Assembly: GCF_030409055.1 (NCBI RefSeq)
Contig: NZ_CP116619.1
Span: forward strand, 2,494,628-2,558,627
Direction of reading: 5' to 3'
Length of the DNA: 64,000 nt
From: Trichocoleus desertorum NBK24
GTDB taxonomy: Bacteria; Cyanobacteriota; Cyanobacteriia; FACHB-46
Positions 51,858-61,100 of this stretch are shown here, piece by piece. Within the stretch, counting starts at the first letter, position 1. Each line of letters opens with the position of its first letter. The position numbers and the translations under genes were made by a program. The notes under the pieces were generated by a model. It worked only from the letters and a program-made list of their open reading frames with translations. It did not search any database and had not been told where the DNA came from.

Positions 51858-52685
51858 ATGGATTCTAGCTCCAGCTCTCCGAAGGTTGCTTCTCCGTCTC
51901 CTGATCCCGCCCAGTCACCATTCCCTGAAAGCACAGAAGTCGACATGCCCACAGCAAAACAAAGCCAACTGATTAGTAAGGTGTTGTCGCCCGCAGTACG
52001 GCTCTGGTTGCGATCGCAGGTGGAGCGGGTTGAAGAATTGCACGTCAAGATTGAAGGAGGCGATCGCCGCATCCTGACTGGACAGATTCAGCGAGTGGGG
52101 ATCACAGCACACAAAGCGATCTACCAAGGACTGCATCTCAGCCACTTGCAACTGGTGGGAGAAAATATTCGGATTAACTTGGGCCAAGTCTTGCGAGGCA
52201 AACCACTGACTTTGCTAGAACCGATCCCCGTTACAGGCAGCCTAGTGCTAGAAGAAGCTGATCTTAATGCTTCGCTGTCAGCCCCCTTACTCGCAACCGC
52301 TTTAGCGGAATTCCTAGCTACTCTGCTGAAATCAGAAATCCAAGCAGTTTTAGATGCGCCGCTCCCAGGTCACCAAGCAATCAACTTGCAAAACTCCCAA
52401 ATTATTATCGCTGCGGGCCAACTAACCTTGAGTGCCAGCCTCATCGCCGTCAGCGGAGCCATGACTCCGATCGTGATTCGCACTGGGTTGCAGCTAAAAA
52501 ACGGCCATACCTTACAGCTCGATCGCCCTCAATGGCTAACTCATCTACAAGCCAAGCGAGGTTTACCTTTAGGCGATCTAGACGGCTTTGAAGTCGATCT
52601 GGGATCAGAAGTTGATCTCCAAGAGTTATCTCTAGAAAACAACACCCTAATTTGTCGCGGTCGCATTATGGTGACGCCAGCATAG
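51858..52685 (+). CDS. DUF2993 (LmeA-like) protein
   Basis: About 275 residues. After a Ser/Pro-rich ~30 residues, the domain runs from LISKVLSPAVRLWLRSQVER with HVKIEGGDRRILTGQI and ends NNTLICRGRIMVTP; these are DUF2993 hallmarks, a BPI/YceB-like lipid-binding fold linked to envelope glycolipid work in actinobacteria. No signal peptide is seen. Starts at GTG 51822 or ATG 51945 are also possible; the conserved part begins near 51966. Confidence 0.82.
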   Translation: MDSSSSSPKVASPSPDPAQSPFPESTEVDMPTAKQSQLISKVLSPAVRLWLRSQVERVEELHVKIEGGDRRILTGQIQRVGITAHKAIYQGLHLSHLQLVGENIRINLGQVLRGKPLTLLEPIPVTGSLVLEEADLNASLSAPLLATALAEFLATLLKSEIQAVLDAPLPGHQAINLQNSQIIIAAGQLTLSASLIAVSGAMTPIVIRTGLQLKNGHTLQLDRPQWLTHLQAKRGLPLGDLDGFEVDLGSEVDLQELSLENNTLICRGRIMVTPA

Positions 52686-52691
52686 AAATCA

Positions 52692-52724
52692 AAAAAAGAT
52701 AATGCTTTTGGTATTACCTTTTTT
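52692..52724. terminator. bidirectional terminator between DUF2993 and cdsA
   Basis: An A-rich arm ending GATAAT (52692-52702) pairs with ATTACCTTTTTT (52713-52724) with one mismatch; poly-A and poly-T flanks serve both convergent genes. Confidence 0.6.
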
Positions 52725-52730
52725 CTTTAT

Positions 52731-53603
52731 TTAAGTTTGAGGCAACAGCGGTAGTAGCAGCGTCACAAAGTAGTAGACCAGGGGTGCCGTAAACACATAA
52801 CTGTCAGCGCGATCGAGAATGCCGCCATGTCCGGGAATTAGCTGCCCGGAATCTTTGACGCCAGCATCTCGCTTCATCATCGATTCGGTGAGGTCGCCTA
52901 ACAAGCTGGCAATGCCAATTAGCAAGCCTAGGGCAAAGCCAGTCAACGGCCAACCAGACCAACCTAGCCACCAGGAGCCAGTCATCGCCACGGCAATGCT
53001 GCCAAACACCCCAAAAACGGCACCTTCTACAGTTTTCTTCGGGCTGATGTCTGAGAGACGAGTGCGGCCAAAGAATTTTCCAAAGGTATAAGCGCCAATG
53101 TCAGCGGCCCAAATGCAGCCAAATGCTAAAAGGGTGACTACCAAGCCTTGGGGCAATGCTTGCAAATCAGTCCAATTGTCAGGCCAGTAGCCCCAGAGGG
53201 GTAAGTTGCTGTGCTCGATGGTGCCTAGCGATCGCAACCTTACCCAGTAACTCGGTAAATAACCGCCATAAAACAAGCCCATAATTGAGGCGGAAATATC
53301 GGCGATCGTGGCAAACTTGGGCTGAAACAACAAGTAAAAGCAGATAAACGTACCCGCCACTGGAAACACAGCATCTGCTAAATCTGGAGACATGGTGGAG
53401 ATCACCAACAAGGCTTGGCTAACTACCAGGGTTGTCTTAGCAGCAGGAGCAATTCCTTTGGCGCGAACTAGCTGAAAGTATTCTAGTTGGCCTAAATAAA
53501 TGATCACACCGAAGGCCAGGGTGAAGTACCAGCCCCCCACCACAGCCAGGGCTAGGGCCAGAGCGATCGCAATAATTCCACTGAAAATCCGAGACCAAGG
53601 CAT
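52731..53603 (-). CDS. cdsA: phosphatidate cytidylyltransferase
   Basis: Makes CDP-diacylglycerol from phosphatidate and CTP at the membrane, feeding phosphatidylglycerol needed by photosystems. A 290-residue polytopic protein with about eight helices. The signature SLLGDLTESMMKRDAGVKDSG...PGHGGILDRADS near the C-terminus is intact. The gap to cbiT is 187 bp. Confidence 0.96.
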   Translation of the reverse strand: MPWSRIFSGIIAIALALALAVVGGWYFTLAFGVIIYLGQLEYFQLVRAKGIAPAAKTTLVVSQALLVISTMSPDLADAVFPVAGTFICFYLLFQPKFATIADISASIMGLFYGGYLPSYWVRLRSLGTIEHSNLPLWGYWPDNWTDLQALPQGLVVTLLAFGCIWAADIGAYTFGKFFGRTRLSDISPKKTVEGAVFGVFGSIAVAMTGSWWLGWSGWPLTGFALGLLIGIASLLGDLTESMMKRDAGVKDSGQLIPGHGGILDRADSYVFTAPLVYYFVTLLLPLLPQT

Positions 53604-53790
53604 AGGATCGATGTCTTACATGAACTGTTCACCCCTCAATTCCTCCAGTATGGAACTTTTGTCAGGGCACTGAGGAATTGATGGATACACTCCAATCTGG
53701 CCTCAGTCTAGGCTTGAGCCGAATCATAAGGTTAGCTGAAGGTTAAGAATTACTTTGGCACACTTTAAGCAATTCGGCGAAAATTCAAGC

Positions 53791-54393
53791 TCACTCTAGC
53801 TTCTCACCGCTAAGGACAAAGATTGGGTCAACGGAGGCAAAGGTTTGATTCATCCCTCGCTTTTCTAAGCGGTTCATGGCTGATTGCACTACTTCGATGT
53901 TGCGAACCTGCAACTCCGAAAAGCTTTCAGAAGCTGCATACAACCCTTCCAAACTGGAAGCCGTCACCACAATCCGCCCCTGCAACTCCAGATGAGACCA
54001 CACAGCTTTGAGGATTGCTTTAACCGAACGACCTCCTTCAAGGCAAATACGATTGGGCTGACGTTGAATAGTTTTGAGGCATTCAGGCGCACTCCCTTCG
54101 ATAATTTCCACATTCTTGACCCCGAAGCGATCGCAGTTTCGCCGAATCAAACTGACAACATCTTCATCTCGCTCAATCGCCACAATATGCCCTTGGGGGC
54201 AGAGCAGCCCTGCCTCTACCGGAATCGTCCCTGTGCCCGCCCCCACATCCCATAATACTGAATCGGCTTTGAGACGCAGATGCGATACCAGCAACAACCG
54301 CACCTCCCGTTGGCTCATCGGAATCCCTGGCAGTCGCTCAAACAGATCGTCAGGAATGCCAGGAGTTACGTAGGGCCAGAGGGGAGAAGACAT
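53791..54393 (-). CDS. cbiT: cobalt-precorrin C15-methyltransferase/decarboxylase CbiT
   Basis: A 200-residue methyltransferase that works at C15 of the corrin ring in B12 synthesis. Motif I DVGAGTGTIPVEAGLL, acidic VAIERDEDVVSLI, and IPMSQREVRLLLVSHL near the start match CbiT. The CbiE half (fused in CobL) is absent, so it is free-standing. Together with the cobalamin riboswitch 49 kb away it shows that the organism both makes and senses B12. No riboswitch was seen here. Confidence 0.93.
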   Translation of the reverse strand: MSSPLWPYVTPGIPDDLFERLPGIPMSQREVRLLLVSHLRLKADSVLWDVGAGTGTIPVEAGLLCPQGHIVAIERDEDVVSLIRRNCDRFGVKNVEIIEGSAPECLKTIQRQPNRICLEGGRSVKAILKAVWSHLELQGRIVVTASSLEGLYAASESFSELQVRNIEVVQSAMNRLEKRGMNQTFASVDPIFVLSGEKLE

Positions 54394-54396
54394 GAG

Positions 54397-54435
54397 GTTA
54401 AAGGATGAAGGAGGAGGGATGAGGGAGGAAGGGAA
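54397..54435. repeat. purine-rich GGATGAAGGAGG tract (dispersed repeat)
   Basis: A GGATGAAGGA/GGGATGAGGGA run; the complementary TTCATCC-type runs occur at 15447-15470, 33607-33640 and 54562-54592, always beside gene ends. Likely a low-complexity dispersed repeat. Confidence 0.55.
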
Positions 54436-54582
54436 AAATTGGAAACAAGCAAAAATTAAAAGAATGACTTCATCGTAATTTCTACCAGTCTAGAAAAATC
54501 AACGTTAGTCAGCACTGAATTTAGTCGTTTTGCTCAACTTTTATCAGTTGCTTCAACCTTTTTCATCCCTCTGCTTCATCCT

Positions 54583-56139
54583 TCATCCCTGCTTTTTAAC
54601 TACTTTCAGCGTTGCCAAACTAGCATCCGCGCAACCTGTAATGAATCCCCCGGCGGCAAGGACTTGTTGTAAATAGCTGATTGCCTCTGGTGCGATCGCT
54701 TCTCCGGGTAGCAAAACGGGGATTCCAGGGGGATAGGGGCAAACGAGTTCGGCACTAATACGATGTATGGCTTGGGCGATCGCAACTGTTTCAGTGGGGG
54801 CAAACCAGGCATCACGCGGTGACACATCTGAAGGCCCCCTAAATCCCCCAACGTTGGGGGACTTTGACTCTTGTCCCCCCCAAAATTGGGGGGCTAGGGG
54901 GGCAAAAATTGCCGTATGTAAAGGGTCAGAATGATGATCGGGTTTAGAGTCGTTGGCAGTTGGAGAGCGATCGCTCCGTTTCGCCAACGCTTTAAACGCC
55001 AGCACCAACTGTTGAATATCAGCTTCGGTGTTGCCTAGGCTAATGATGAAGGTGAGGTGTTGCAGGGAGGGGAGTTCAGCAGTAACACCAAATTCCTCAT
55101 TCAGGATTTCATCTGCTGCGAAGCCAGTCAGCCCTAAACCCGAAACTGTCACAGTTAAGCGAGTGCGATCGAGCGTTTTGAATCCTGGCGTTCCAGCTGA
55201 TTCAGGGTGTAACACGCAGAGTCCCGGAATTCGGCTAATTTCAGTTCTGGCTAAGTCTGCTAGCTGCAAAGTTCGCGTCATCAGTTCTTGGCCTTGGGTT
55301 GCCATCTGCTGCCGTGCTGCATCTAACGAAGCTAGCAAGAGATAGCTGGGGCTGGTAGATTGCACAAGTTGCAGCGCTTTGGTGAGGCGATCGCGGTCTA
55401 CTCTTTCTCCCTGGACATGCACCATTGCCGATTGGGTCATGGCGGACAGCACTTTATGAATCGATTGCACCGTCAAGTCAGCCCCAGCCCTTAAGGCCGC
55501 AATCGGTAACTCTAAATGAAAAGCAAAGTGTGGCCCGTGAGCTTCGTCTACAAGTAACGGTATGTGGTGTTGGTGAGCTAGTTGCGCGATCGCCTGCACA
55601 TCCCCACAGACGCCATAATAGGTGGGGTAAACCATCAACACCGCTTTGGCATCTGGATGTTGGGCTAGGGCTACGGCTACTCCAGTAGATGTGATGCTAT
55701 GCACCAAATCTAAACTTGGGTCGTATTCAGGCTCCACAAATACCGGAATTGCTCCGGAGAGAATTAAGCCTGAGACGGCGGACTGGTGGACGTTGCGCGG
55801 CAAAATGATGCGATCGCCGGGATTGCAAGTCGCCACAATTGCAGCAATTACACCACAGGTGGAACCGTTGGCTAGAAACCAAGTTTGCTCGGCTCCAAAT
55901 GCCTGCGCTGCTAGCTCCTGTGCTGCTTGGATGGGGCCTTGAGGCGCAAATAGATTATCTAATTCCGGGAGTTCTGGCAGGTCAGCTCGAAACACTTCAG
56001 ATCCCAAAAGATCCTCTAGTGCCGCTGGAGTTCCTTGCCCTCGTTTGTGGCCCGGTGCATAGAAAGGAGTGTTAGCGCGTTGAGCACACAGACGCAAGGC
56101 GTCGAGCAAAGGGGTTTGTAATTGCCAGTTAACATCCAC
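54583..56139 (-). CDS. Orn/Lys/Arg decarboxylase family PLP enzyme, with repeat insertion
   Basis: A 518-residue fold-type I PLP enzyme that decarboxylates a basic amino acid; family members make polyamine precursors. The lysine binding PLP is in DLTVQSIHKVLSAMTQSAM, DEAHGPHFAF supplies Asp and His, and FYAPGHKRGQG is at the start. The C-terminal domain has PYPPGIPVLLPGEAIAPEA. Residues ~410-434 (FAPLAPQFWGG and SPNVGGFRGP) are encoded by the palindromic repeat at 54845-54905, which keeps the frame. The hydrolase gene lies 10 bp upstream. Confidence 0.92.
   Translation of the reverse strand: MDVNWQLQTPLLDALRLCAQRANTPFYAPGHKRGQGTPAALEDLLGSEVFRADLPELPELDNLFAPQGPIQAAQELAAQAFGAEQTWFLANGSTCGVIAAIVATCNPGDRIILPRNVHQSAVSGLILSGAIPVFVEPEYDPSLDLVHSITSTGVAVALAQHPDAKAVLMVYPTYYGVCGDVQAIAQLAHQHHIPLLVDEAHGPHFAFHLELPIAALRAGADLTVQSIHKVLSAMTQSAMVHVQGERVDRDRLTKALQLVQSTSPSYLLLASLDAARQQMATQGQELMTRTLQLADLARTEISRIPGLCVLHPESAGTPGFKTLDRTRLTVTVSGLGLTGFAADEILNEEFGVTAELPSLQHLTFIISLGNTEADIQQLVLAFKALAKRSDRSPTANDSKPDHHSDPLHTAIFAPLAPQFWGGQESKSPNVGGFRGPSDVSPRDAWFAPTETVAIAQAIHRISAELVCPYPPGIPVLLPGEAIAPEAISYLQQVLAAGGFITGCADASLATLKVVKKQG
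54845..54905. repeat. palindromic dispersed repeats inside the decarboxylase gene
   Basis: CCCCCAACGTTGGGGG (54845-54860) and CCCCCC-AAAATT-GGGGGG (54876-54893) followed by CTAGGGGGG. The second is the inverted counterpart of the repeat at 7914-7942. Both lie in frame within the coding region. Confidence 0.9.
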
Positions 56140-56149
56140 GGGAGGTAAT

Positions 56150-57103
56150 CTACAGCTTCTGGGTGGGTTGCAATGGACGAGGGTTGCCTAAAAATTTCAG
56201 AATTGCGCTAGTAATTGCGTCGGGGCAACAAACAGCCGCGTCGTGACCACAGTTAATAATTACTTCGAATTGAGCATGAGGTAAACGGCTATGCAACTCC
56301 TCACCGTTGCTGAGCGGAAACCAACGATCGTCTCTACCCCAAAGAATCAGGGTTGGACAAGCGATCGCGCTCAAGTTGTTTTGAATTGGGGTAATCTGAT
56401 TCGGCTGTCCTGCCAGCAATGCCTGAATCTCGCGAGCTGATTGGCGCATGTCCACAGCAAATTGGGTCATGGCTCCCGGAATTTCAACGTAGGGATAGGT
56501 CAACCAGTAGATTTCCTCTGGAGACGTAGAAGTGGGGTCTACCATGACTTCTAAGCGAGCAATCTTCACCAGTAAATGCACCAGCGGTGTGACGGGACGC
56601 GCCAGTTGCAGTTGATCGACCCACTGCACCAACGGCAGCGGAATGTCAGCCATCCATTGCATCCCCCAAGTGGGCAAGCGCTTCGGAAAGATGGGGACGT
56701 TGATCACCACTAACTGAGCCACCAGTTCGGGATAGGTTTCTGCCAAGGCGATCGCGGTCAAAGCGCCTAAAGACTGCCCCACCACGATCGCAGGCTCAGA
56801 GCACAATGCTTGAATTATCCGCGCTAATTCCACAAGCTGATGCCCTGGGACTTCGGCATGGCGAATTTGCTCGGAGAATCCATACCCTTTGGCATCAAAA
56901 CAAATGACGCGAAAGTGCTGCGATAACGGCTCAATTAAATCTCGCCAAGCATAGCTCCAACTAGCAGCACCATGAACCAAAATCAGAGGTGGCCCGCTAC
57001 CTTTTTCTCCATAGGCGATCGCCACTGGATAGCCGCTGGCATCTGTGATTTGAACTTGCTGTCGGCCCAGCGGAAAGGTTGCCTGCCACCAATCCTGTAC
57101 CAT
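56150..57103 (-). CDS. alpha/beta hydrolase
   Basis: A 317-residue hydrolase: LILVHGAASWSYAWRDLIEPL (oxyanion loop), nucleophile elbow VVGQSLGALTA with the Ser, acidic residue in LILWGRDDRWFP and catalytic His in NCGHDAAVCCPD. Relatives range from esterases to epoxide or haloalkane hydrolases; substrate unknown. I start at ATG 57103; an ATG at 57136 adds 11 residues. It ends 10 bp before the decarboxylase start, so the two are probably co-transcribed. Confidence 0.88.
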   Translation of the reverse strand: MVQDWWQATFPLGRQQVQITDASGYPVAIAYGEKGSGPPLILVHGAASWSYAWRDLIEPLSQHFRVICFDAKGYGFSEQIRHAEVPGHQLVELARIIQALCSEPAIVVGQSLGALTAIALAETYPELVAQLVVINVPIFPKRLPTWGMQWMADIPLPLVQWVDQLQLARPVTPLVHLLVKIARLEVMVDPTSTSPEEIYWLTYPYVEIPGAMTQFAVDMRQSAREIQALLAGQPNQITPIQNNLSAIACPTLILWGRDDRWFPLSNGEELHSRLPHAQFEVIINCGHDAAVCCPDAITSAILKFLGNPRPLQPTQKL

Positions 57104-57294
57104 CGTTGCCCCTTTGCCTGATTGACACCAAAACATGAGTCTGGATCAACCAGGCCATCCGTTGCTAACCCAGTCATCCACAGCTCTTGTCCTTAAATCC
57201 TAGCAATCCCAAAAGTGCCTCGGATTTATAGGAGTTCGGCTAGGGGTTCGGCAAAGCCTGAGCACAACGCTTAAGCGCGATCGCTAAGAAGCAT

Positions 57295-57723
57295 CTAAGT
57301 AAGTTCTGAAGTACAAGCTCGACATCGCACCGCCGCGAGGGGCACCTTCTCTAGGCAATAAGGGCATTCCTTCTCAGTAGGGACTGGGGGAGCCGTGGCT
57401 TCTTTCCGCTGCAACCGACTCAAGGCCCGAATGGCTAGAAATAGCACCAAAGCGATTAAGACGAAGTCAAGCACGGCTCCGAGAAAATCACCAATCTTGA
57501 TGCCAGGCCCTACTTCAATGGTGCGCCAGTTACCCCCTGCCCTGGAAAGAATGGGATTTAACAGTGGCATGACCAAATCTTCTACAAAAGCAGTGACGAT
57601 TTTGCCAAAGGCTCCACCAATCACCACTGCGATCGCTAAATCCACCACATTTCCTTTTAAGGCAAATTCTCGAAAATCCCTCAAAAAGCCAGTCGCGGTA
57701 CTTCTACTGCGTCTCATAGCCAT
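57295..57723 (-). CDS. mscL: large-conductance mechanosensitive channel MscL
   Basis: A 142-residue channel that opens under hypo-osmotic shock. FLRDFREFALKGNVVDLAIAVVIGGAFGKIV is the canonical N-terminal helix and pore, with a second helix at ~80-98. The C-terminus has a CPYCLEKVP...CRACTSEL zinc-ribbon-like pair of CxxC motifs, an addition I associate with cyanobacterial MscL. Together with the MscS-DEP gene the window holds two classes of osmotic valve. Confidence 0.96.
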   Translation of the reverse strand: MAMRRSRSTATGFLRDFREFALKGNVVDLAIAVVIGGAFGKIVTAFVEDLVMPLLNPILSRAGGNWRTIEVGPGIKIGDFLGAVLDFVLIALVLFLAIRALSRLQRKEATAPPVPTEKECPYCLEKVPLAAVRCRACTSELT

Positions 57724-57845
57724 GAGTTTCTCAATTTGCTAAATGGATGCAGAGATTGTATCACCCTAAAACTTTATAGTCTTTGCCTAGAAATTAGTCC
57801 TAGGAGCTTGTACGATCGCAGCCAAGTAACTGGCACGAGTGAACC

Positions 57846-58007
57846 ATGCAACGTTATGTCTGTACAGTTTGCAACTATGTTTATGACCCAGCCCAAGGCG
57901 ATCCAGATTCAGGAATTGCTCCTGGTACTGCTTTTGAGGACTTACCAGAAGACTGGGTTTGTCCGGTGTGTGGCGCGACTAAAGCAGACTTTGAGCCGCA
58001 ATCTTGA
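57846..58007 (+). CDS. rubredoxin
   Basis: A 53-residue iron protein: [20 protein letters not shown], then [20 protein letters not shown] and [11 protein letters not shown]. The two C-x2-C(G) pairs (CTVC and CPVCG) bind one iron. No membrane anchor is attached, unlike the longer RubA of photosystem II assembly, so it is a soluble electron carrier or repair partner. It stands 44 bp upstream of the kinase gene. Confidence 0.95.
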   Translation: MQRYVCTVCNYVYDPAQGDPDSGIAPGTAFEDLPEDWVCPVCGATKADFEPQS

Positions 58008-58051
58008 ATCTGGGAATTGTAGAAATGGGAGCCTAACTTTCTAAACGTAAT

Positions 58052-59473
58052 ATGAGCACTCTAGTGGGTCGTCAGCTTCAAAGCGGCAAGTACACAGTTG
58101 AGCAAGAGCTGGGACGTGGCGGATTTGGTGTGACCTATAAAGCCATTCTCCACTCGCTGGCACAACCTGTAGTGATCAAAACGCTTGATGAATCTTTGCG
58201 TAGAGATCCCAACTTTGCTCAATCACAACAGCAGTTTCAGGATGAGGCGAAAAGATTAGCGCTGTGCATTCATCCTAATATTGTTCGGGTCATGGACTTC
58301 TTCACAGAAGATGGCTTGCCCTTCATTGTGATGGAATACGTTCCTGGAGCGACCCTGGATGCTGTCGTTTTACCGAATGCGCCGCTGACAGAGGCAACAG
58401 CAATTCACTATATTCGGCAGGCTGGGCTAGCGCTGAAAGTCGTCCATCAGAACGGTCTACTTCACCGAGATGTGAAGCCTCAGAACCTGATTTTGCGCCA
58501 AGGTACAGATCAGGTGATTTTGATTGACTTTGGCATTGCGCGGGAGTTTTCTCCAGGAGCCGTTCAAACTCACACTAGCTTCGTCTCTCCGGGTTATGCA
58601 CCCATTGAGCAGTATCTTCCCCAAGAGAAGCGGTCCCCTGCCACGGATGTTTATGGTTTAGCTGCAACTCTCTACACGTTGCTGACCGCTCAAGTTCCCA
58701 TGGCCTCCATTCTTCGCGATCGCCAATCCCTACGCGAACCTAGAGAGTGGCGATCGGACCTCAGCGCTGCGGCCAACCAAGCGGTTGTCAGGGGCATGGC
58801 GGTTGAGCCTCAATTGCGACCAGTCAGTATCGATGCGTGGCTCCAGTTGCTGCCTGATTCCTTACCTGTCCGTCAGCCCGTGGCTTCTTCCACGAGCCAA
58901 GTCGCAACCGTTGCTGTAATTCCCCAACATCGGCCAGTTCCCCAGTCGGTTCCGACTGTAGTTTCAGCATCTCCTCGCTCCCCCTTCTGGCGTTACCTGC
59001 TCATTGGTGGGTTGGCCGCGATCGTAGCTGCAACGGTAGGAGCCTTAGTCGCTAGGCAACCCTCCACTTCAAACCCCTCTGTCGCCCAACCAAGCCCGAC
59101 CGCTCCTTCTCCTAGCCCAACTCAGGAAGCTACAACTCCTGCTCCAGAAGCAATCTCTACTCCCACGCCATCGGTGCTACCAGAGACTCCTGAGCCATCA
59201 CCCCCTGACGAGCCTGAACCGCCCGCTGCAACTTCTCCTGAACCAGAAGGCGAACTAGAACCTGCACCTCCATCAACTAGCCCACCCTTACCTCCAGAAT
59301 CTGAGAGTATTCCTCCTGAACCACTAGACGAAAAAGCCGCAGAGCAACAGCGCGAAGCAGAAAAACAAGCCGCAGAGGCAGCACGCGAAGCAGAAAAACA
59401 ACAGGCGGAACAGCAGCGCGAAGCAGAAAAACAAGCAAAAGAAAAAGCTGAAGGAGACCGCAAAAAAGATTAG
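58052..59473 (+). CDS. Ser/Thr protein kinase with membrane helix and charged tail
   Basis: A 473-residue Hanks-type kinase. Gly loop [11 protein letters not shown] (20-30), Lys43, HRDVKPQN (138-145), DFG (159-161) and an activation loop with [15 protein letters not shown] are intact. A membrane helix follows at ~311-331, then a Pro/Ser/Glu-rich region and a C-terminal helix of [20 protein letters not shown]-type repeats. The left arm of its own terminator lies in the last codons ([11 protein letters not shown]). Confidence 0.93.
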   Translation: MSTLVGRQLQSGKYTVEQELGRGGFGVTYKAILHSLAQPVVIKTLDESLRRDPNFAQSQQQFQDEAKRLALCIHPNIVRVMDFFTEDGLPFIVMEYVPGATLDAVVLPNAPLTEATAIHYIRQAGLALKVVHQNGLLHRDVKPQNLILRQGTDQVILIDFGIAREFSPGAVQTHTSFVSPGYAPIEQYLPQEKRSPATDVYGLAATLYTLLTAQVPMASILRDRQSLREPREWRSDLSAAANQAVVRGMAVEPQLRPVSIDAWLQLLPDSLPVRQPVASSTSQVATVAVIPQHRPVPQSVPTVVSASPRSPFWRYLLIGGLAAIVAATVGALVARQPSTSNPSVAQPSPTAPSPSPTQEATTPAPEAISTPTPSVLPETPEPSPPDEPEPPAATSPEPEGELEPAPPSTSPPLPPESESIPPEPLDEKAAEQQREAEKQAAEAAREAEKQQAEQQREAEKQAKEKAEGDRKKD

Positions 59474-59492
59474 GCAACTCCTTCAGCTTTTT
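59442..59492. terminator. 15-bp perfect-stem terminator overlapping the kinase 3' end
   Basis: AAAAAGCTGAAGGAG (59442-59456) and CTCCTTCAGCTTTTT (59478-59492) are fully complementary; the stop codon lies in the loop. A- and T-tails allow use from both strands for the convergent SLH gene. Confidence 0.85.
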
Positions 59493-59532
59493 GTGAGAGC
59501 GTGAGATCTAGCTGTAGTGCAATACCAACAAC

Positions 59533-60876
59533 TTAGCGGCTGGTGCAGCTAGGCCCTGCTAAACGACCTAGAGCCACATCAGGCCCTTTGACTGCGACAT
59601 CAATTTCACCCACGGTCCATTCTCCATTCACAGTGACAGAAAAGTCGCCTTCAACAAATCCACCACCGGGTTGCCATTTAATACCGCTGATCTTCGCATT
59701 TGGGTCTGGATTGACCACTTCTCCTTTCGGTGAAGCATTCACGACGCGAGCACAGCTTGGCAAACCCAACACCCAGTTACTCAAATCTTGCGCTTCTGGC
59801 AGTTCGACTACTCGGTAGCGCCAAGTGGAAGTTCCAGAGCCATAAGTGACACCGAGATAGCTAACTCGGTAGCCATTGGTGAGGGTCACAGTGGAAGAAG
59901 CCGTTGTGGTTTCACTGCTACTACCGCTGGTTTCAGTTCCGGTGCTGGTGGTTATGCCGCTGGTCGAGGTGCTCGTTCCTGTAGTGGTTTCAGTACTGGT
60001 AGAGCTGCCAGTTGTCGTCTCGGTGCTGGTTTCCGTTTCCGTCTCAATTTCAGCTTCCGTTTCGGTGCTGGTTGAGCTACCAGCCTCCGTGCTGGTTGTC
60101 GTTTGAGTACTGGTGGCGATCGCTTGACTCACGATGTAGGGAGAAGAAATGCTAGTCACTCTACCTGTCGTCACCAGGGACTGATAGATAAAACTTGCGA
60201 CTTCCGCTCGAGTAGCAACTCGGTTCAGCTCTAGCCGCTTGCTGTTGGGATAGTTCACAATCAATCCCTTTTCGGTCAGAGCGGCAATTAGGGTTCTGGC
60301 TTCAGCGGGAATCGAGGCAGCATCGCTATAGACAGCCAAGATCGAGTTGACCGAGCCTGTCGTGGAGGTATAGTTCAAGCCTCTGGCTAAGGCAACCAAG
60401 AGATCCAGGCGAGTTAGCCGCTGAGTGGGGTTGAACTGGCGATCGCTATCTGCACCGAAGAAGCCCATTTGATAAGCTTCGCGGACAGCACTGTAAGCCC
60501 AGTAGCGGTTGGAAACGTCGGTGAAGTCAACGGCTTGGCGAACTTCCCGCAGCTCAAAGGCTTGACGCAATACAGCGGCAAACTGAGCTTTGGTCACAGG
60601 TTCGTTAGGCCGATAGGTTTCATCGGGAAACCCTTCAATGATGTCAAGTCTCGCTAGCTCAGCAATGAAGGGAGTAGCCCAGTAGGAGTTAGAGACATCG
60701 GAAAAGCTAACTTGAGTGAGCTGGCTAATTTGGGTAGCCGAGCTGTTTGTCGTAGTGGTTGACTCGGCTTGGACACCCGCAGCAGTTGCGATCGGAGCAT
60801 TAGTCGCAGCGATCGCGGAAGCAGCAGCAACGAGAAGCGCACCTTGAGCAAAGGCGCTAAAAGCTTTAGGACTCAT
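59533..60876 (-). CDS. S-layer homology (SLH) domain exported protein
   Basis: A 447-residue protein. A signal peptide (~1-35) is followed by three SLH domains (~50-230), e.g. FSDVSNSYWATPFIAELARL and FTDVSNRYWAYSAVREAYQM. A Thr/Ser/Glu low-complexity stretch (~255-325) acts as a spacer, and a ~105-residue C-terminal domain (SYLGVTYGSGTSTWRYRVVE onward, with LSNWVLGLPSC, GIKWQPGGGF and KGPDVALGRLAGPSC) completes it. SLH domains anchor to cell-wall polymers. ATG 60876 has GAGAGAA before it. Confidence 0.9.
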   Translation of the reverse strand: MSPKAFSAFAQGALLVAAASAIAATNAPIATAAGVQAESTTTTNSSATQISQLTQVSFSDVSNSYWATPFIAELARLDIIEGFPDETYRPNEPVTKAQFAAVLRQAFELREVRQAVDFTDVSNRYWAYSAVREAYQMGFFGADSDRQFNPTQRLTRLDLLVALARGLNYTSTTGSVNSILAVYSDAASIPAEARTLIAALTEKGLIVNYPNSKRLELNRVATRAEVASFIYQSLVTTGRVTSISSPYIVSQAIATSTQTTTSTEAGSSTSTETEAEIETETETSTETTTGSSTSTETTTGTSTSTSGITTSTGTETSGSSSETTTASSTVTLTNGYRVSYLGVTYGSGTSTWRYRVVELPEAQDLSNWVLGLPSCARVVNASPKGEVVNPDPNAKISGIKWQPGGGFVEGDFSVTVNGEWTVGEIDVAVKGPDVALGRLAGPSCTSR

Positions 60877-61100
60877 AATTCTCTCACACCACATAACTAA
60901 CTTGGAGCGACGCAATAATTTAGCAATTGTTCCTTAGATATAGCGCTGAAGTTAGTCTGGTTACGGATCACAAGGATTGATTTAAGCAAAATTAGGATGT
61001 CTCAGGAAAAAGCAGAAGTTGAACTGGTTAGGGGAGCATGAATGCTGCAATGAAGCGTTAGCCTAGAATTCTAGAGTTTGCAATCAGGGTTAGAATTCTT

